Shown here piece after piece: positions 51,997-60,789 of a stretch of 64,000 nucleotides of DNA. The position numbers were made by a program, and so were the translations under genes. The DNA lies in assembly GCA_017983695.1 (NCBI GenBank), contig JAGOAX010000002.1, positions 372,001-436,000 on the forward strand, read 5' to 3'. How positions within the stretch are numbered: the stretch's first letter is position 1; each line of letters opens with the position of its first letter. The DNA is from Ferruginibacter sp. Lineage in GTDB: Bacteria > Bacteroidota > Bacteroidia > Chitinophagales > Chitinophagaceae. The notes beneath the pieces are model-generated. The model was not told the origin of the DNA, did no database searches, and saw nothing but the letters and a program-made list of their open reading frames with translations.

Positions 51997-53364
51997 TTAA
52001 TGGTGATGATTATGCATCATACCATTCAATTCTTCACCGGTTACTTCTTTTTCTTTTGGTTTTACCTGTGCCTCTACCCATGAAAATAATTTATCGGTAA
52101 TAAGGCGGCGATAGCTGGCATCAACTTGTTTTTCGTCTTTCATCATACGGTCGATATAGCTTTCTAAAAAGCTGGTATCATCCCCCAGGTTCATACTGCC
52201 GAAGTAACGCATTATCTCAACTTTCATACTATCCCTTAACTCTTCGTTAGTTACCTGCAGCTTATTATCCTGTACCAGTTTATCACTTATCAGAGTCCAT
52301 TTTAACTGGTTGCTGAAAGAAGGAAATTCTGCTTCAGCTTCTTCTGCAGTTTTAGGCTTTTCGCCACCGGTTTGCAACCAGCGCTTTAAAAAATCTGCAG
52401 GAAACTCCATTTTAGTTTCATCAATTAAATAATGATATAACTGGTCCTGTAATTGGTTTTTACTTTGTGCATCCCAGTACTGCTGTATCTCTTCTTTAAT
52501 TGCAGCTTTTAATTCTTCTGCTGTTTTAATATCTTTTGCAGGATAAATCTCTTTAAAAAATTCTTCAGTTAACTCCCGCTTTTCAACCAACCCGATTTTT
52601 ACAATGGCCAGGTTAAAATATTTTTTTGCAGCGTCTTTATCACTTTCTTCAAAACCCAGATCGTGTAAAATTGCAGTCAATTTATCTTCGTCAAAAGCTT
52701 TGCTGAGCTGTACAGTAACCGCATCACCAACTTTTTTGCCCATGAATTTTTTCTGAGTGGCAGCGGTTAAATATTTAAGTATTACAGAGTTTTCTTTTGT
52801 TGCGCCGCCTTCAACTATAGTACCATCTTTATCACTTTCAGTAAATAATATATTCAATACATTTTCTTCATTATCTACGGTTTCGGGCTCTGTCATTTTA
52901 CCCCCTTTAATCTGCATGCGGCTTATTTCTCCGTCAACCATTGTATCTGTTGCAACAACTTTGTGTAAAGTAACTTTTGCCTTGGCAATATCAATGATGG
53001 TATAATCCGGTTTTAACCCCATCTCAAAACCAAACTCATAATCAGCAGGATTATTAATATCCATTTTAGCCAGATCACTTGTTAATGGAAGCGGTTGGGC
53101 AAAAATTTCAGGTTTCTCATTATTCAGGTAAGTGTACAATTCCTTCTCCACTGTTTTAATTACTTCATCAGTAAAAATAGAATTGCCATACATTTTTTTA
53201 ATCATGCCTGCAGGCACCATTCCCTTTCTAAAGCCTGGAATATTTGCTGTTTTGCTGTATTCTTTCAGCTTTTTATCAAATGAAGGAAAATAATCATCCT
53301 TAGTTACTTTCACCGTTAATTTATCGTGTAATAAACCGATGTTTTCTCTTACTACTGTAGCCAT
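51997..53364 (-). CDS. tig: trigger factor
   Basis: A chaperone of about 455 residues that binds the ribosome at the peptide exit. The N-terminal domain has NIPGFRKGMVPAGMIKKMYG (the ribosome-binding signature, GFRKGxxP); the middle PPIase-like part is weakly conserved as in other Bacteroidota; the C-terminal arm domain is helical. Start set at MATVVREN; the longer frame adds 11 residues. The protein ends MMHNHHH, a His-rich tail not usual for trigger factors. Confidence 0.93.
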   Translation of the reverse strand: MATVVRENIGLLHDKLTVKVTKDDYFPSFDKKLKEYSKTANIPGFRKGMVPAGMIKKMYGNSIFTDEVIKTVEKELYTYLNNEKPEIFAQPLPLTSDLAKMDINNPADYEFGFEMGLKPDYTIIDIAKAKVTLHKVVATDTMVDGEISRMQIKGGKMTEPETVDNEENVLNILFTESDKDGTIVEGGATKENSVILKYLTAATQKKFMGKKVGDAVTVQLSKAFDEDKLTAILHDLGFEESDKDAAKKYFNLAIVKIGLVEKRELTEEFFKEIYPAKDIKTAEELKAAIKEEIQQYWDAQSKNQLQDQLYHYLIDETKMEFPADFLKRWLQTGGEKPKTAEEAEAEFPSFSNQLKWTLISDKLVQDNKLQVTNEELRDSMKVEIMRYFGSMNLGDDTSFLESYIDRMMKDEKQVDASYRRLITDKLFSWVEAQVKPKEKEVTGEELNGMMHNHHH

Positions 53365-53397
53365 TTTATAAATATTTATCTGTTTAATAAAGAACAA

Positions 53398-53448
53398 GGA
53401 ACAAGGAATATAGAATTTTGAAGTTCTTTATTCATCATTCCTTGTTCC
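53398..53448. repeat. inverted repeat with GAACAAG units between tig and tRNA-Leu
   Basis: GGAACAAGGAAT (53398-53409) and ATTCCTTGTTCC (53437-53448), with a direct repeat GAACAAGGAACAAG. It is of the interspersed, low-complexity kind seen in Bacteroidota. No gene in it. Confidence 0.6.
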
Positions 53449-53466
53449 CTGGTCGATATTCTATTG

Positions 53467-53548
53467 TCCGGATGATAGGGGTCGAACCTACATGGATTAC
53501 TCCGCCAGATCCTAAGTCTGGTGCGTCTGCCAATTTCGCCACATCCGG
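53467..53548 (-). tRNA. tRNA-Leu (UAG anticodon)
   Basis: 82 bases on the minus strand, folding as a class II tRNA: acceptor stem CCGGATG with CATCCGG, D arm GGCGAAATTGGCAGACGC, anticodon arm CCAGA CTTAGGA TCTGG (anticodon TAG, codon CUA), long variable arm CGGAGTAATCCATG, T arm TAGGTTCGACCCCTA. No CCA is encoded. It is between tig and relA/spoT, and the window also encodes its charging enzyme, leuS. Confidence 0.92.
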
Positions 53549-53624
53549 TAAAGGGTTGCAAAAGTAAGGGTTTTCCGTAAAAAATGGAAACGAATTGTTT
53601 TCCGTAAATTCGTTTTATCAGTTT

Positions 53625-55868
53625 ATGGAAACCACAATAGACATACCTAAATATAACCTCACCGAGGAAGAAGAAAAAAAAGAGATATTACGGCAATACC
53701 GTGGTTTGTTACGTGTATTAAAACCCAAATTAAAACCCGGCGATAAAGAACTGGTACGTATTGCTTTTGAAATGGCTGCCGAAGCCCACAAAACCATGCG
53801 CCGTAAAAGCGGCGAACCTTATATTTTACACCCCCTGGCTGTTGCCAAAATTTGTGTAGAAGAAATAGGCCTTGGTGTACGTAGTACTATTTGTGCATTA
53901 TTGCACGACACCGTTGAAGATACTGATGTTAGCCTGGAAGATATACAAAGAGAATTTGGCAATGAAATTGCAAAAATTGTAGATGGCCTTACCAAAATAA
54001 GCACGGTAATGGACACCAATACTACCCAGCAAGCCGAAAATTTTAAAAAAATATTACTTACTCTTACTGATGACCCCCGGGTAATTTTAATAAAGCTGAG
54101 TGACCGCTTACATAACATGCGTACCATGGACAGCATGAAACGGGAAAAGCAATTAAAAATAAGCAGCGAAACCGTTTATGTTTATGCCCCATTGGCTCAC
54201 CGTATGGGATTGTATAATATTAAAACTGAAATGGAAGACCTGTCCATGAAGTATATGGAGCCGGATACTTACCGTTACATTGCCCAAAAATTAAGCGATA
54301 CTAAAAGAGAACGCACTAAATACATCAATGATTTTATAAGGCCGATAAAAGAAAAACTGGAAAAAGCAGATTTTGATTTTGAAATTTATGGACGGCCTAA
54401 AAGCATCCACTCCATCTGGACAAAGATGAAAAAGAAAGGCGTGAGCTTTGAGGAAGTGTATGATCTTTTTGCCATCCGTATTTTAGTAAATTCATCTGTT
54501 GAAAAAGAAAAAGAAGATTGCTGGAAAGTGTACAGCATTATTACTGACGCCTACAATCCATCGCCGGAAAGATTAAGAGATTGGTTAAGCAACCCAAAAA
54601 GCAATGGTTACGAAGCATTACACACCACTGTAATGGGACCGCAAGGTAAATGGGTAGAAGTGCAGATACGTACCAAACGTATGAATGAAATTGCTGAAAA
54701 AGGTTTGGCTGCACATTGGAAATATAAAGAAGGTGCTGCTGATGAAAGTCGCTTTGATACCTGGTTTCAGCAAATACGGGAAGCACTGGGCAACCAGGAT
54801 ACCAACTCACTTGATTTTTTACAGGATTTTAAAACCTCTTTTCTTGCCGAAGAAATTTATGTGTACACCCCAAAAGGCGATATTAAAATGTTACCTGTTG
54901 GTGCTACCGCATTAGATTTTGCTTTTAATGTACATACTGCAGTTGGCAGCCGCTGTATTGGCGCCAAAGTAAATCATAAACTGGTACCCATTGGCCATAA
55001 ACTCCGCAGTGGCGACCAGATAGAAATTATTACCAGTGCCAAGCAAAAGCCCAACCAGGAATGGTTGAACCTTGTAGTTACCACTAAGGCCAAAACAAAA
55101 ATTAAAGACACTTTAAAAGAAGAAAAAAGAAAAGTTGCCGAAGATGGCAAATACATCTTACAGAAAAAATTAGATGCTATTGGCGGTATGATGACGCAGC
55201 ATAACCTGGAAGAGCTGGCATCTTTTTACAAGGTTAATTCTTCGCTTGATTTACTGTATGAAATTGCCACAAAGAAGATTGACCTTAAGGAAATAAAAGA
55301 TTTTACTGCATCAGGCGACAGGCTGTTTATTCCCAAGCCGGTTAAACACGAACATGAAGATAAACATGATACTGACCATCATGCAAAACACACTGCAAAA
55401 AAAGATAAGGATGCAGAACTTATAATTTTTGGCGAAAGCAGTGATAAAATACAATACACACTGGCCAATTGCTGCAAGCCCATACCCGGTGATGATGTGT
55501 TTGGTTTTGTTACCACCGGCGAAGGATTAAAAATACACCGTACCAATTGTCCTAATGCTACCAGATTGCTTTCTAACTATGGGCACCGGGTAGTAAAAAC
55601 CAAGTGGGCAAAAAATAAAGAGATCTCTTTTTTAACCGGTTTAAAAATTATTGGTTTGGATGATGTGGGTGTTATTCATAAAATAACCAACCTTATCAGT
55701 GGCGAAATGAAATTTAATATTGCTGCCATGACGATTGAAGCAGCCGAAGGAATATTCAGGGGCAACATAAAAATATTTGTACATGATAAAGATGAGCTGG
55801 ATGAACTGGTAAAACGCCTTGTTGAATTACCCGGTATTGAAAGGGTGGACAGGTATGATACAGAATAG
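53625..55868 (+). CDS. bifunctional (p)ppGpp synthetase/hydrolase RelA/SpoT
   Basis: A 747-residue long RSH protein. HD hydrolase domain with LLHDTVEDTDV and RLHNMRTMDS (about 70-180), synthetase domain (YGRPKSIHSIWTKMKKKG, about 250-300), TGS domain (VYTPKGDIKMLPVGATALDF, about 415), helical part and a C-terminal ACT domain (VIHKITNLISGEMKFNIAAM). It makes and degrades (p)ppGpp in the stringent response. The start is METTIDIPKY; the longer frame adds 10 residues. A linker at about 575-592 is very His-rich (KHEHEDKHDTDHHAKH). A 9-base inverted repeat lies just before the ATG. Confidence 0.95.
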   Translation: METTIDIPKYNLTEEEEKKEILRQYRGLLRVLKPKLKPGDKELVRIAFEMAAEAHKTMRRKSGEPYILHPLAVAKICVEEIGLGVRSTICALLHDTVEDTDVSLEDIQREFGNEIAKIVDGLTKISTVMDTNTTQQAENFKKILLTLTDDPRVILIKLSDRLHNMRTMDSMKREKQLKISSETVYVYAPLAHRMGLYNIKTEMEDLSMKYMEPDTYRYIAQKLSDTKRERTKYINDFIRPIKEKLEKADFDFEIYGRPKSIHSIWTKMKKKGVSFEEVYDLFAIRILVNSSVEKEKEDCWKVYSIITDAYNPSPERLRDWLSNPKSNGYEALHTTVMGPQGKWVEVQIRTKRMNEIAEKGLAAHWKYKEGAADESRFDTWFQQIREALGNQDTNSLDFLQDFKTSFLAEEIYVYTPKGDIKMLPVGATALDFAFNVHTAVGSRCIGAKVNHKLVPIGHKLRSGDQIEIITSAKQKPNQEWLNLVVTTKAKTKIKDTLKEEKRKVAEDGKYILQKKLDAIGGMMTQHNLEELASFYKVNSSLDLLYEIATKKIDLKEIKDFTASGDRLFIPKPVKHEHEDKHDTDHHAKHTAKKDKDAELIIFGESSDKIQYTLANCCKPIPGDDVFGFVTTGEGLKIHRTNCPNATRLLSNYGHRVVKTKWAKNKEISFLTGLKIIGLDDVGVIHKITNLISGEMKFNIAAMTIEAAEGIFRGNIKIFVHDKDELDELVKRLVELPGIERVDRYDTE

Positions 55869-55978
55869 GCAGCAAACAATACTTCGCCATCAATTTAACA
55901 ATTAGTTTATCAACGTATACAACCATTTCTTATCAAAACACATCATATTTGTAATTCAAAAAATTAAAACTAAAAATC

Positions 55979-56323
55979 ATGCAGGAGTTAATTAACCGCC
56001 TTACCGAAAAAGCCGGCATTAGTGCAGAGCAAGCCACTAAAAGCCTTGAAACCATAAAAGACTTTGTAAAAGAAAAATTTCCGATGTTAGGCGGTGCGGT
56101 TGACAATATGTTTGCTGCCGCTCCTGAAACTGTTGCAGCTGCTGCTCCAAAAGCAGAGGTTAAAAAAGAAGAAAGTGTAATGGATAAAATCAGCGATGTA
56201 ATTCCCGGTCAGGCTGGCGAAAAAATTGAAGCATTTGCTAAAAATGCAGCCGATAAAGCTGAAGATGTTTTTGACAATGTAAAAGATAAACTGAGCGGTA
56301 TGTTTGGCGGCGATAAAAAATAA
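55979..56323 (+). CDS. Ala/Lys-rich helical protein of unknown function
   Basis: A 114-residue protein: a helical N-terminal part (MQELINRLTEKAGISAEQAT, TIKDFVKEKFPMLGGAVDNM), an Ala/Pro-rich linker with low complexity (AAAAPKAEVKKEES), and a second part (ISDVIPGQAGEKIEAFAKNA) ending in Gly-rich MFGGDKK. The repeated FVKEKFP/FGG style resembles small DUF2780-like proteins but I cannot confirm it. Single gene with a terminator after it. Confidence 0.72.
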   Translation: MQELINRLTEKAGISAEQATKSLETIKDFVKEKFPMLGGAVDNMFAAAPETVAAAAPKAEVKKEESVMDKISDVIPGQAGEKIEAFAKNAADKAEDVFDNVKDKLSGMFGGDKK

Positions 56324-56342
56324 TTTCCCTTGAAAATTGTAC

Positions 56343-56372
56343 CAGCCCTGCAGCATAACTGTGGGGCTTTTT
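56343..56372 (+). terminator. probable terminator of the 55979-56323 gene
   Basis: AGCCCTGCAG pairing imperfectly with CTGTGGGGCT, followed by a T run. Confidence 0.65.
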
Positions 56373-56419
56373 TATATCCGCCGCTTTACTTAAAAGAAGC
56401 AGCTGTAAATTAGTTAATG

Positions 56420-56824
56420 CTATCTTGTTGCCGTCCATGTACCGGTTGAAACACCAGCATCTCCCACAGCAGTACCACTTAAACTGTTGTCCGTTATTTT
56501 AGTGCCAGTATAGCTTGCCAATCCGGAAAAGTTAAACACAAAATTGATGTTATTGCCCGAAGATGTCCATGTACCTGCATCAGTCTTACTAAAGCTACCT
56601 TCTACATAATCCCATTTACCATCTGTCTTTAAAGTAGCTGTAAAAGTTCCCTTGGCCATAGAGCCTGTGGTGAAGTTGTAAGCCACAGTCCATTTGCCTG
56701 TATAAGTAAATGCCGCAGGTGCAGTTTTTTCCTTTTTACAGGAAGATAAGTTGAAGAATACTGCTGATAAAAATAACAGCGAAAACAGTGGCGTAGTGTT
56801 TTTAATTTTTAATAAATGTAACAT
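56420..56824 (-). CDS. lipoprotein with lipocalin-like beta-barrel pattern
   Basis: A 134-residue protein with a lipoprotein signal (VFFNLSSCKKEKT, Cys29). The mature part is beta-rich with TYTGKWTVAYNF, GKWDYVEGSF, GTWTSSGNNINFVFNFSG and GTWTATR, like small lipocalin-family lipoproteins. No ligand can be named. Separated by a 22-base gap from the larger lipoprotein gene upstream, so they may form one transcript. Confidence 0.7.
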   Translation of the reverse strand: MLHLLKIKNTTPLFSLLFLSAVFFNLSSCKKEKTAPAAFTYTGKWTVAYNFTTGSMAKGTFTATLKTDGKWDYVEGSFSKTDAGTWTSSGNNINFVFNFSGLASYTGTKITDNSLSGTAVGDAGVSTGTWTATR

Positions 56825-56846
56825 TGGTTATAGTGTTTTATTTTTG

Positions 56847-58019
56847 TTATTTATTTAATGGCTTCCAGTTTTGTGTATCACTCAATTCCACATTGGGGTT
56901 AAATGCAGGATTGTTACTCATTATATAACTTCCATCTCCCTTACTCCAGGCATTGGTGTAACCGCTTGTTAATTCTATTTTATTACCTCTTTCATCGGTA
57001 TAATTTTCTACACCACGTAAATATTGGCCAAACCCATCAGTATCTGTTTTTGCAGTACTGCTGCCGGTATTATTTCTTGCTTCCCAGCTTCGTATAATAT
57101 TATTGCCAATTTCCTGCTGTGCCTTTTGAGTAATTTGTATTTGTTTCCATAATTCGTTTTGAGCATTAGAAGTTATAGCAGCATAAAAAGCCTGCACACC
57201 ACCTATCCATTGTGGATTTATTCTTGTACTGCTGAAAAAAGTACTCATAATTTTTCGGGCCATTTCATTATTGCCAGCCTTATATTTTAAAACAATACGC
57301 ATACCTGCATAGCATTGAATATTGCTGGCCATACCGCCTTGTGTACCCGGCATGGTTACAATGGTTTGCATAATGGTGCAAAAAGCAAGGCCTTCTTTTC
57401 CATCTTCAAATTGCAATACACCTTCGGCTGCACTGCCCCGGTGGCTGTATGCATTGTTTCCCGCCTGCCTTGCAGTATTGGTCATTTGCTGGGCACCTGC
57501 ATCCATTTGCTGTTGCAGCTCTTGTATAACACTGGCAGATTTTACTTGTGCTTTTACATAAGGCGCTAATCCATATTTTATGTAGCCTGCAGCATCTGTT
57601 GGCTGGGAAATGTAACAGGCATGAGGATAAAATCCCCTGCGCATGGCATCTAACTGTACCGCATCGGTACTCCAGTCAAATTGTGTTACTGGTAACATTG
57701 TCAATTCATAATCACCATCAGGCGATGTTGCTTTAACAGATGCCTGTATCATTTCCGGAAAACACTTTTTGGTAGCATCCCATTGAACACTGCTGTTTAC
57801 CTGCCAACTTGCAGGCAAAACAAAAGAACTCACTTCCAGGGGTTGATTAAAGCCATATTTGTCTTCTACCCTGAATCTCTTTAAAATAACATAGTCTTTC
57901 CCCTCAACCATATTTGAAGATTTATTTGCACTTGCATTGCTTTTATTTTTTTGCGATGGTTGTGCATTGCAGGAAAATAAAAATGAAATTAAACCTGCAG
58001 CAATTAATATTTTATACAT
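56847..58019 (-). CDS. lipoprotein of unknown function (about 390 residues)
   Basis: A 390-residue protein with a lipoprotein signal (AGLISFLFSCNAQ, Cys17). Contains a region with QQQMDAGAQQMTNTARQA that looks helical and a C-terminal part around NYTDERGNKIELTSGYTNAW. I do not recognise a family. It is followed on the strand by the small lipoprotein gene. Confidence 0.7.
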   Translation of the reverse strand: MYKILIAAGLISFLFSCNAQPSQKNKSNASANKSSNMVEGKDYVILKRFRVEDKYGFNQPLEVSSFVLPASWQVNSSVQWDATKKCFPEMIQASVKATSPDGDYELTMLPVTQFDWSTDAVQLDAMRRGFYPHACYISQPTDAAGYIKYGLAPYVKAQVKSASVIQELQQQMDAGAQQMTNTARQAGNNAYSHRGSAAEGVLQFEDGKEGLAFCTIMQTIVTMPGTQGGMASNIQCYAGMRIVLKYKAGNNEMARKIMSTFFSSTRINPQWIGGVQAFYAAITSNAQNELWKQIQITQKAQQEIGNNIIRSWEARNNTGSSTAKTDTDGFGQYLRGVENYTDERGNKIELTSGYTNAWSKGDGSYIMSNNPAFNPNVELSDTQNWKPLNK

Positions 58020-58114
58020 AATTAGTTTTATAGTTCAAGATAGTATTTTGCCCAAGTACCTTTTAGTAAATGTTAATAACTGTTGATTAAAATTTAAAAC
58101 TGGTTAATATCCTG

Positions 58115-58195
58115 TCAGCTGTAAGAAGCGTTATTTGCAGCTAAAAAAAGACTTCCTGCTATTACAAACAGCAGAACATACAAAAGCATATTCAT
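58115..58195 (-). CDS. possible 26-residue hydrophobic microprotein
   Basis: ATG at 58195 to TGA at 58117-58115 encodes MNMLLYVLLFVIAGSLFLAA then NNASYS: one membrane-spanning segment with a short polar end. It lies in the 340-base gap before the TPR histidine kinase and has no recognised family. Supported only by its composition, so a weak call. Confidence 0.3.
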   Translation of the reverse strand: MNMLLYVLLFVIAGSLFLAANNASYS

Positions 58196-58261
58196 ATTTA
58201 CCGGTTTAAAAATTTAAAAACTATTTTAGCTGTGTAAATATGCGTAACCAGGGCAGAAGTT

Positions 58262-58288
58262 ATTATACTCCATTTGGATAGATTTTTA
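58262..58288 (+). promoter_or_regulatory. motif shared by the HK and RR genes (copy A)
   Basis: ATTATACTCCATTTGGATAG then ATTTTTA, 70-98 bases before the kinase ATG at 58360. Copies occur before the response regulator gene (60708-60752). Likely operator or promoter element. Confidence 0.45.
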
Positions 58289-58359
58289 TTAAAAAATGTG
58301 ATGTACATTTAAATTATTGTTAGCAGAACTTTGGGAATACGTGGCTAAACCTATACACA

Positions 58360-60273
58360 ATGAATCGCTTTTTATTTGTTTTACTGTTACTTTTTTCAGT
58401 TAATAAGAAACAATGTATTGCACAAACCCCTAAAATAGATTCTTTAAAAAAAATCAGCTACTCTGACAAAGATGCAAGCACAAGGTTGGAAGCTATTTTA
58501 TTATTGCTAAGGGAAAGCGACTCTATGCCTTTTGAAGAGTGGGTCAGATTTTTGAATGATGCCGAAGCGTTGCTTAAGCAGGTAAATACACCTGCCACTA
58601 ATTGTGCTTTTGCATTTAGCAAATCAAAATATTTTATAAGTAATGGCAATGCAGATAGTGCCCGAGACTTAGTATCTTCTACATTAGAAAAATACAAAAC
58701 TAACAATACCATAAAACAACAATTATTATTACTTGAGTTCAGACTTGCCGCCTTTCTTGTAGATGATGGAAAATATAAAGATGGTATTGAAGCAATGTTG
58801 ACAATAGTAAAAAAAGCGGAAGAGCAAAAAGATAATAAAGTATGGTGCTATGCTTGTAACAGTATTGGTTTTTGCTATATGGATATGGGCAGGTATGATG
58901 AAGCTATAGTTTGGTTTAGAAAAGTCGTACAGTTAAAAGTGTTTCCCAATGAAAGGCTCAATATTGCAAAAGAGATAAATAATTTAGCCTCCTGTTTAAA
59001 CAATATTAAACAGTACGACTCTGCCTTATATTATATTACAATGGGAATTGAAAAAGCAAAAGCAGAACAAAACCTTAGAGCACTTGCTAATGGATATAAC
59101 ATAAAAGCAGATATTCTGATAAATATTGGGCAAAAAGAAAATGCTGAACCTTTGTTGATGGATGCAATTAAAATACGTAAACAAATTGGTAATGCCGATT
59201 TTATAGCATCCGATATGGCTCAGCTTTCTATTTATTATGCCACGATTGGACAATACGAGAAAGGGATAAGTACAGCAAACGAAGCCCTGAAAATTTTTAA
59301 TGAAAATAAGTTAATTACAAAAACAATGTTTGCCTTTGAGGCCTTAAGATTGAACTACAAAAATAAGGGAGACAATAAAAATTATGCCCTTGTACTTGAA
59401 CAAATGTTAGCGCTAAAAGACTCTTTATACACCACTAATTCTGCTGAGGCACTAACGGAATTACAACAAAAATTTGAGGTAGAAAAAAAAGAGAAAACAA
59501 TTGCACAGCAACAATTAGATTTGGTTAAACGCAAAATTTTATTGTACAGCGCCGCAATTGGCACATTATTTTTACTGCTGATTTTTGGTTACCGGTTTAA
59601 AAAATATCAACAAAAACAAAAATTACTTGCAGAGGAAAAAAGAATACAAAACGAGTTGGCTGTAAAAGATGCCGCAGAAAAAGAACGTAAACGCATTGCT
59701 GCAGAGCTGCATGACAATTTAGGCGTACAGGCAAATGCCATTTTACACAACAGCACTTTACTAAAAACAGCCAATGAAAACCAACAAACTGTTGTTGAAG
59801 ACTTACAGGATACTGCCAAAGAAATGCTATTGAACCTGAGAGAAACCCTTTGGGCAATGAAAACCAGTGATGTACCGGCAACCGATTTGTGGCTGCGGAT
59901 TATAAATTTTATGAAACAGATGGGGAGGCATTACACAACCATAAATTTTAAAATAGAAGGAGAAGCCCCTGATGATTTTATAATCCCTTCCAGTAAAGCA
60001 TTGAATATGGTGTTGATGCTGCAGGAGGCCGTTAACAATGCCGTAAAGCATGCAGCTGCCACCGAAATAAAAGCAACAAGTAATACAGCAGCTAATGAAT
60101 GGCGTATTGCAATATCAGATAACGGTAAAGGTTTTAACCTGCCGCTTGTTAAAACTGAAAAAAAAGATAGCTATGGCTTAGGCAATATGCAGGAAAGAGC
60201 CACAGCATCTGCTATTGCCCTTTCCATAAACAGTGAAACAGGAAACGGAACCAGCGTAATACTTACCATATAA
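58360..60273 (+). CDS. TPR-domain sensor histidine kinase (NarX/HisKA_3-type)
   Basis: A 637-residue kinase. An N-terminal signal-anchor (MNRFLFVLLLLFSVNKKQCI), about 360 residues of TPR repeats (VWCYACNSIGFCYMDMGRYD, EAIVWFRKVV, LSIYYATIGQYEKGISTANE), a span at about 391-409, then HisKA_3 with His451 (AAELHDNLGVQANAIL) and HATPase (LQEAVNNAVKHAAA, DNGKGFNLP, YGLGNMQERATASA). The partner response regulator is 500 bases downstream, with a small lipoprotein gene in between on the other strand. The TPR part probably senses a periplasmic protein or peptide. Confidence 0.93.
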   Translation: MNRFLFVLLLLFSVNKKQCIAQTPKIDSLKKISYSDKDASTRLEAILLLLRESDSMPFEEWVRFLNDAEALLKQVNTPATNCAFAFSKSKYFISNGNADSARDLVSSTLEKYKTNNTIKQQLLLLEFRLAAFLVDDGKYKDGIEAMLTIVKKAEEQKDNKVWCYACNSIGFCYMDMGRYDEAIVWFRKVVQLKVFPNERLNIAKEINNLASCLNNIKQYDSALYYITMGIEKAKAEQNLRALANGYNIKADILINIGQKENAEPLLMDAIKIRKQIGNADFIASDMAQLSIYYATIGQYEKGISTANEALKIFNENKLITKTMFAFEALRLNYKNKGDNKNYALVLEQMLALKDSLYTTNSAEALTELQQKFEVEKKEKTIAQQQLDLVKRKILLYSAAIGTLFLLLIFGYRFKKYQQKQKLLAEEKRIQNELAVKDAAEKERKRIAAELHDNLGVQANAILHNSTLLKTANENQQTVVEDLQDTAKEMLLNLRETLWAMKTSDVPATDLWLRIINFMKQMGRHYTTINFKIEGEAPDDFIIPSSKALNMVLMLQEAVNNAVKHAAATEIKATSNTAANEWRIAISDNGKGFNLPLVKTEKKDSYGLGNMQERATASAIALSINSETGNGTSVILTI

Positions 60274-60278
60274 TACAG

Positions 60279-60656
60279 TTACTGCAATACTTCTGTATAT
60301 GACTGGCCAGCCACATACAATATATTACGGTAAACAATGGTGGTGCATGCCATATTTACGGGTTGCCCTGCCACACAAACTATTGCGGTATAAATTTTTC
60401 TTTTCCCCACTGGTACATCCGTTCTTGTAACCGAGGTTTTTGCTTTTACATCTATATCAATCACTTTGTTTGGAAAAGGGAAAAGTGTATCGGCACTGCC
60501 TGTACCAGTTATAATAAGGCGTTGTTCATAGGCCTGATTGTTTGTAAATGTTACTGTTGCTGTGTTTCCTGTGCTGCCGTTATCAGATGTGTTAGATTTT
60601 TTACAGGCAATAAAGGTAACTACCGTAAATAATGCAGGTAACAAAACTTTTTTCAT
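60279..60656 (-). CDS. small lipoprotein of unknown function
   Basis: A 125-residue protein with a lipoprotein signal (TVVTFIACKKSNTSDNGS, Cys18) and a beta-rich mature part (ATVTFTNNQAYEQRLIITGT, KTSVTRTDVPVGKRKIYTAI). Lies inside the TPR kinase / response regulator locus, antisense to it, ending 5 bases after the kinase stop. It may be the protein the kinase senses, which is inference from place only. Confidence 0.7.
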   Translation of the reverse strand: MKKVLLPALFTVVTFIACKKSNTSDNGSTGNTATVTFTNNQAYEQRLIITGTGSADTLFPFPNKVIDIDVKAKTSVTRTDVPVGKRKIYTAIVCVAGQPVNMACTTIVYRNILYVAGQSYTEVLQ

Positions 60657-60707
60657 TTTTATAAAATTTAGAAAAGCAATGTCCCTTTTTAGTTTATGCC
60701 ACAGTTT

Positions 60708-60752
60708 ACTCCTTTTGGATAGTTTTTAAAGAGTACCTGAATGGAGTATAAT
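60708..60752. promoter_or_regulatory. motif shared by the HK and RR genes (copies B and C)
   Basis: Copy B ACTCCTTTTGGATAGTTTTT (60708-60728 with final A) matches copy A but for one gap and one base. Copy C at 60740-60752 is AATGGAGTATAAT, the exact reverse complement of ATTATACTCCATT in copy A. B and C are thus an inverted pair, 38 bases before the response regulator ATG. Confidence 0.45.
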
Positions 60753-60789
60753 TTTATGACTAACTTCATTTGATATTAGTAAATCAATT

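Noticed and set aside
53376..53561. 61-residue open frame on the minus strand over the tRNA-Leu gene
   Set aside because: It lies across a clear tRNA and repeat DNA and its translation has no protein character.
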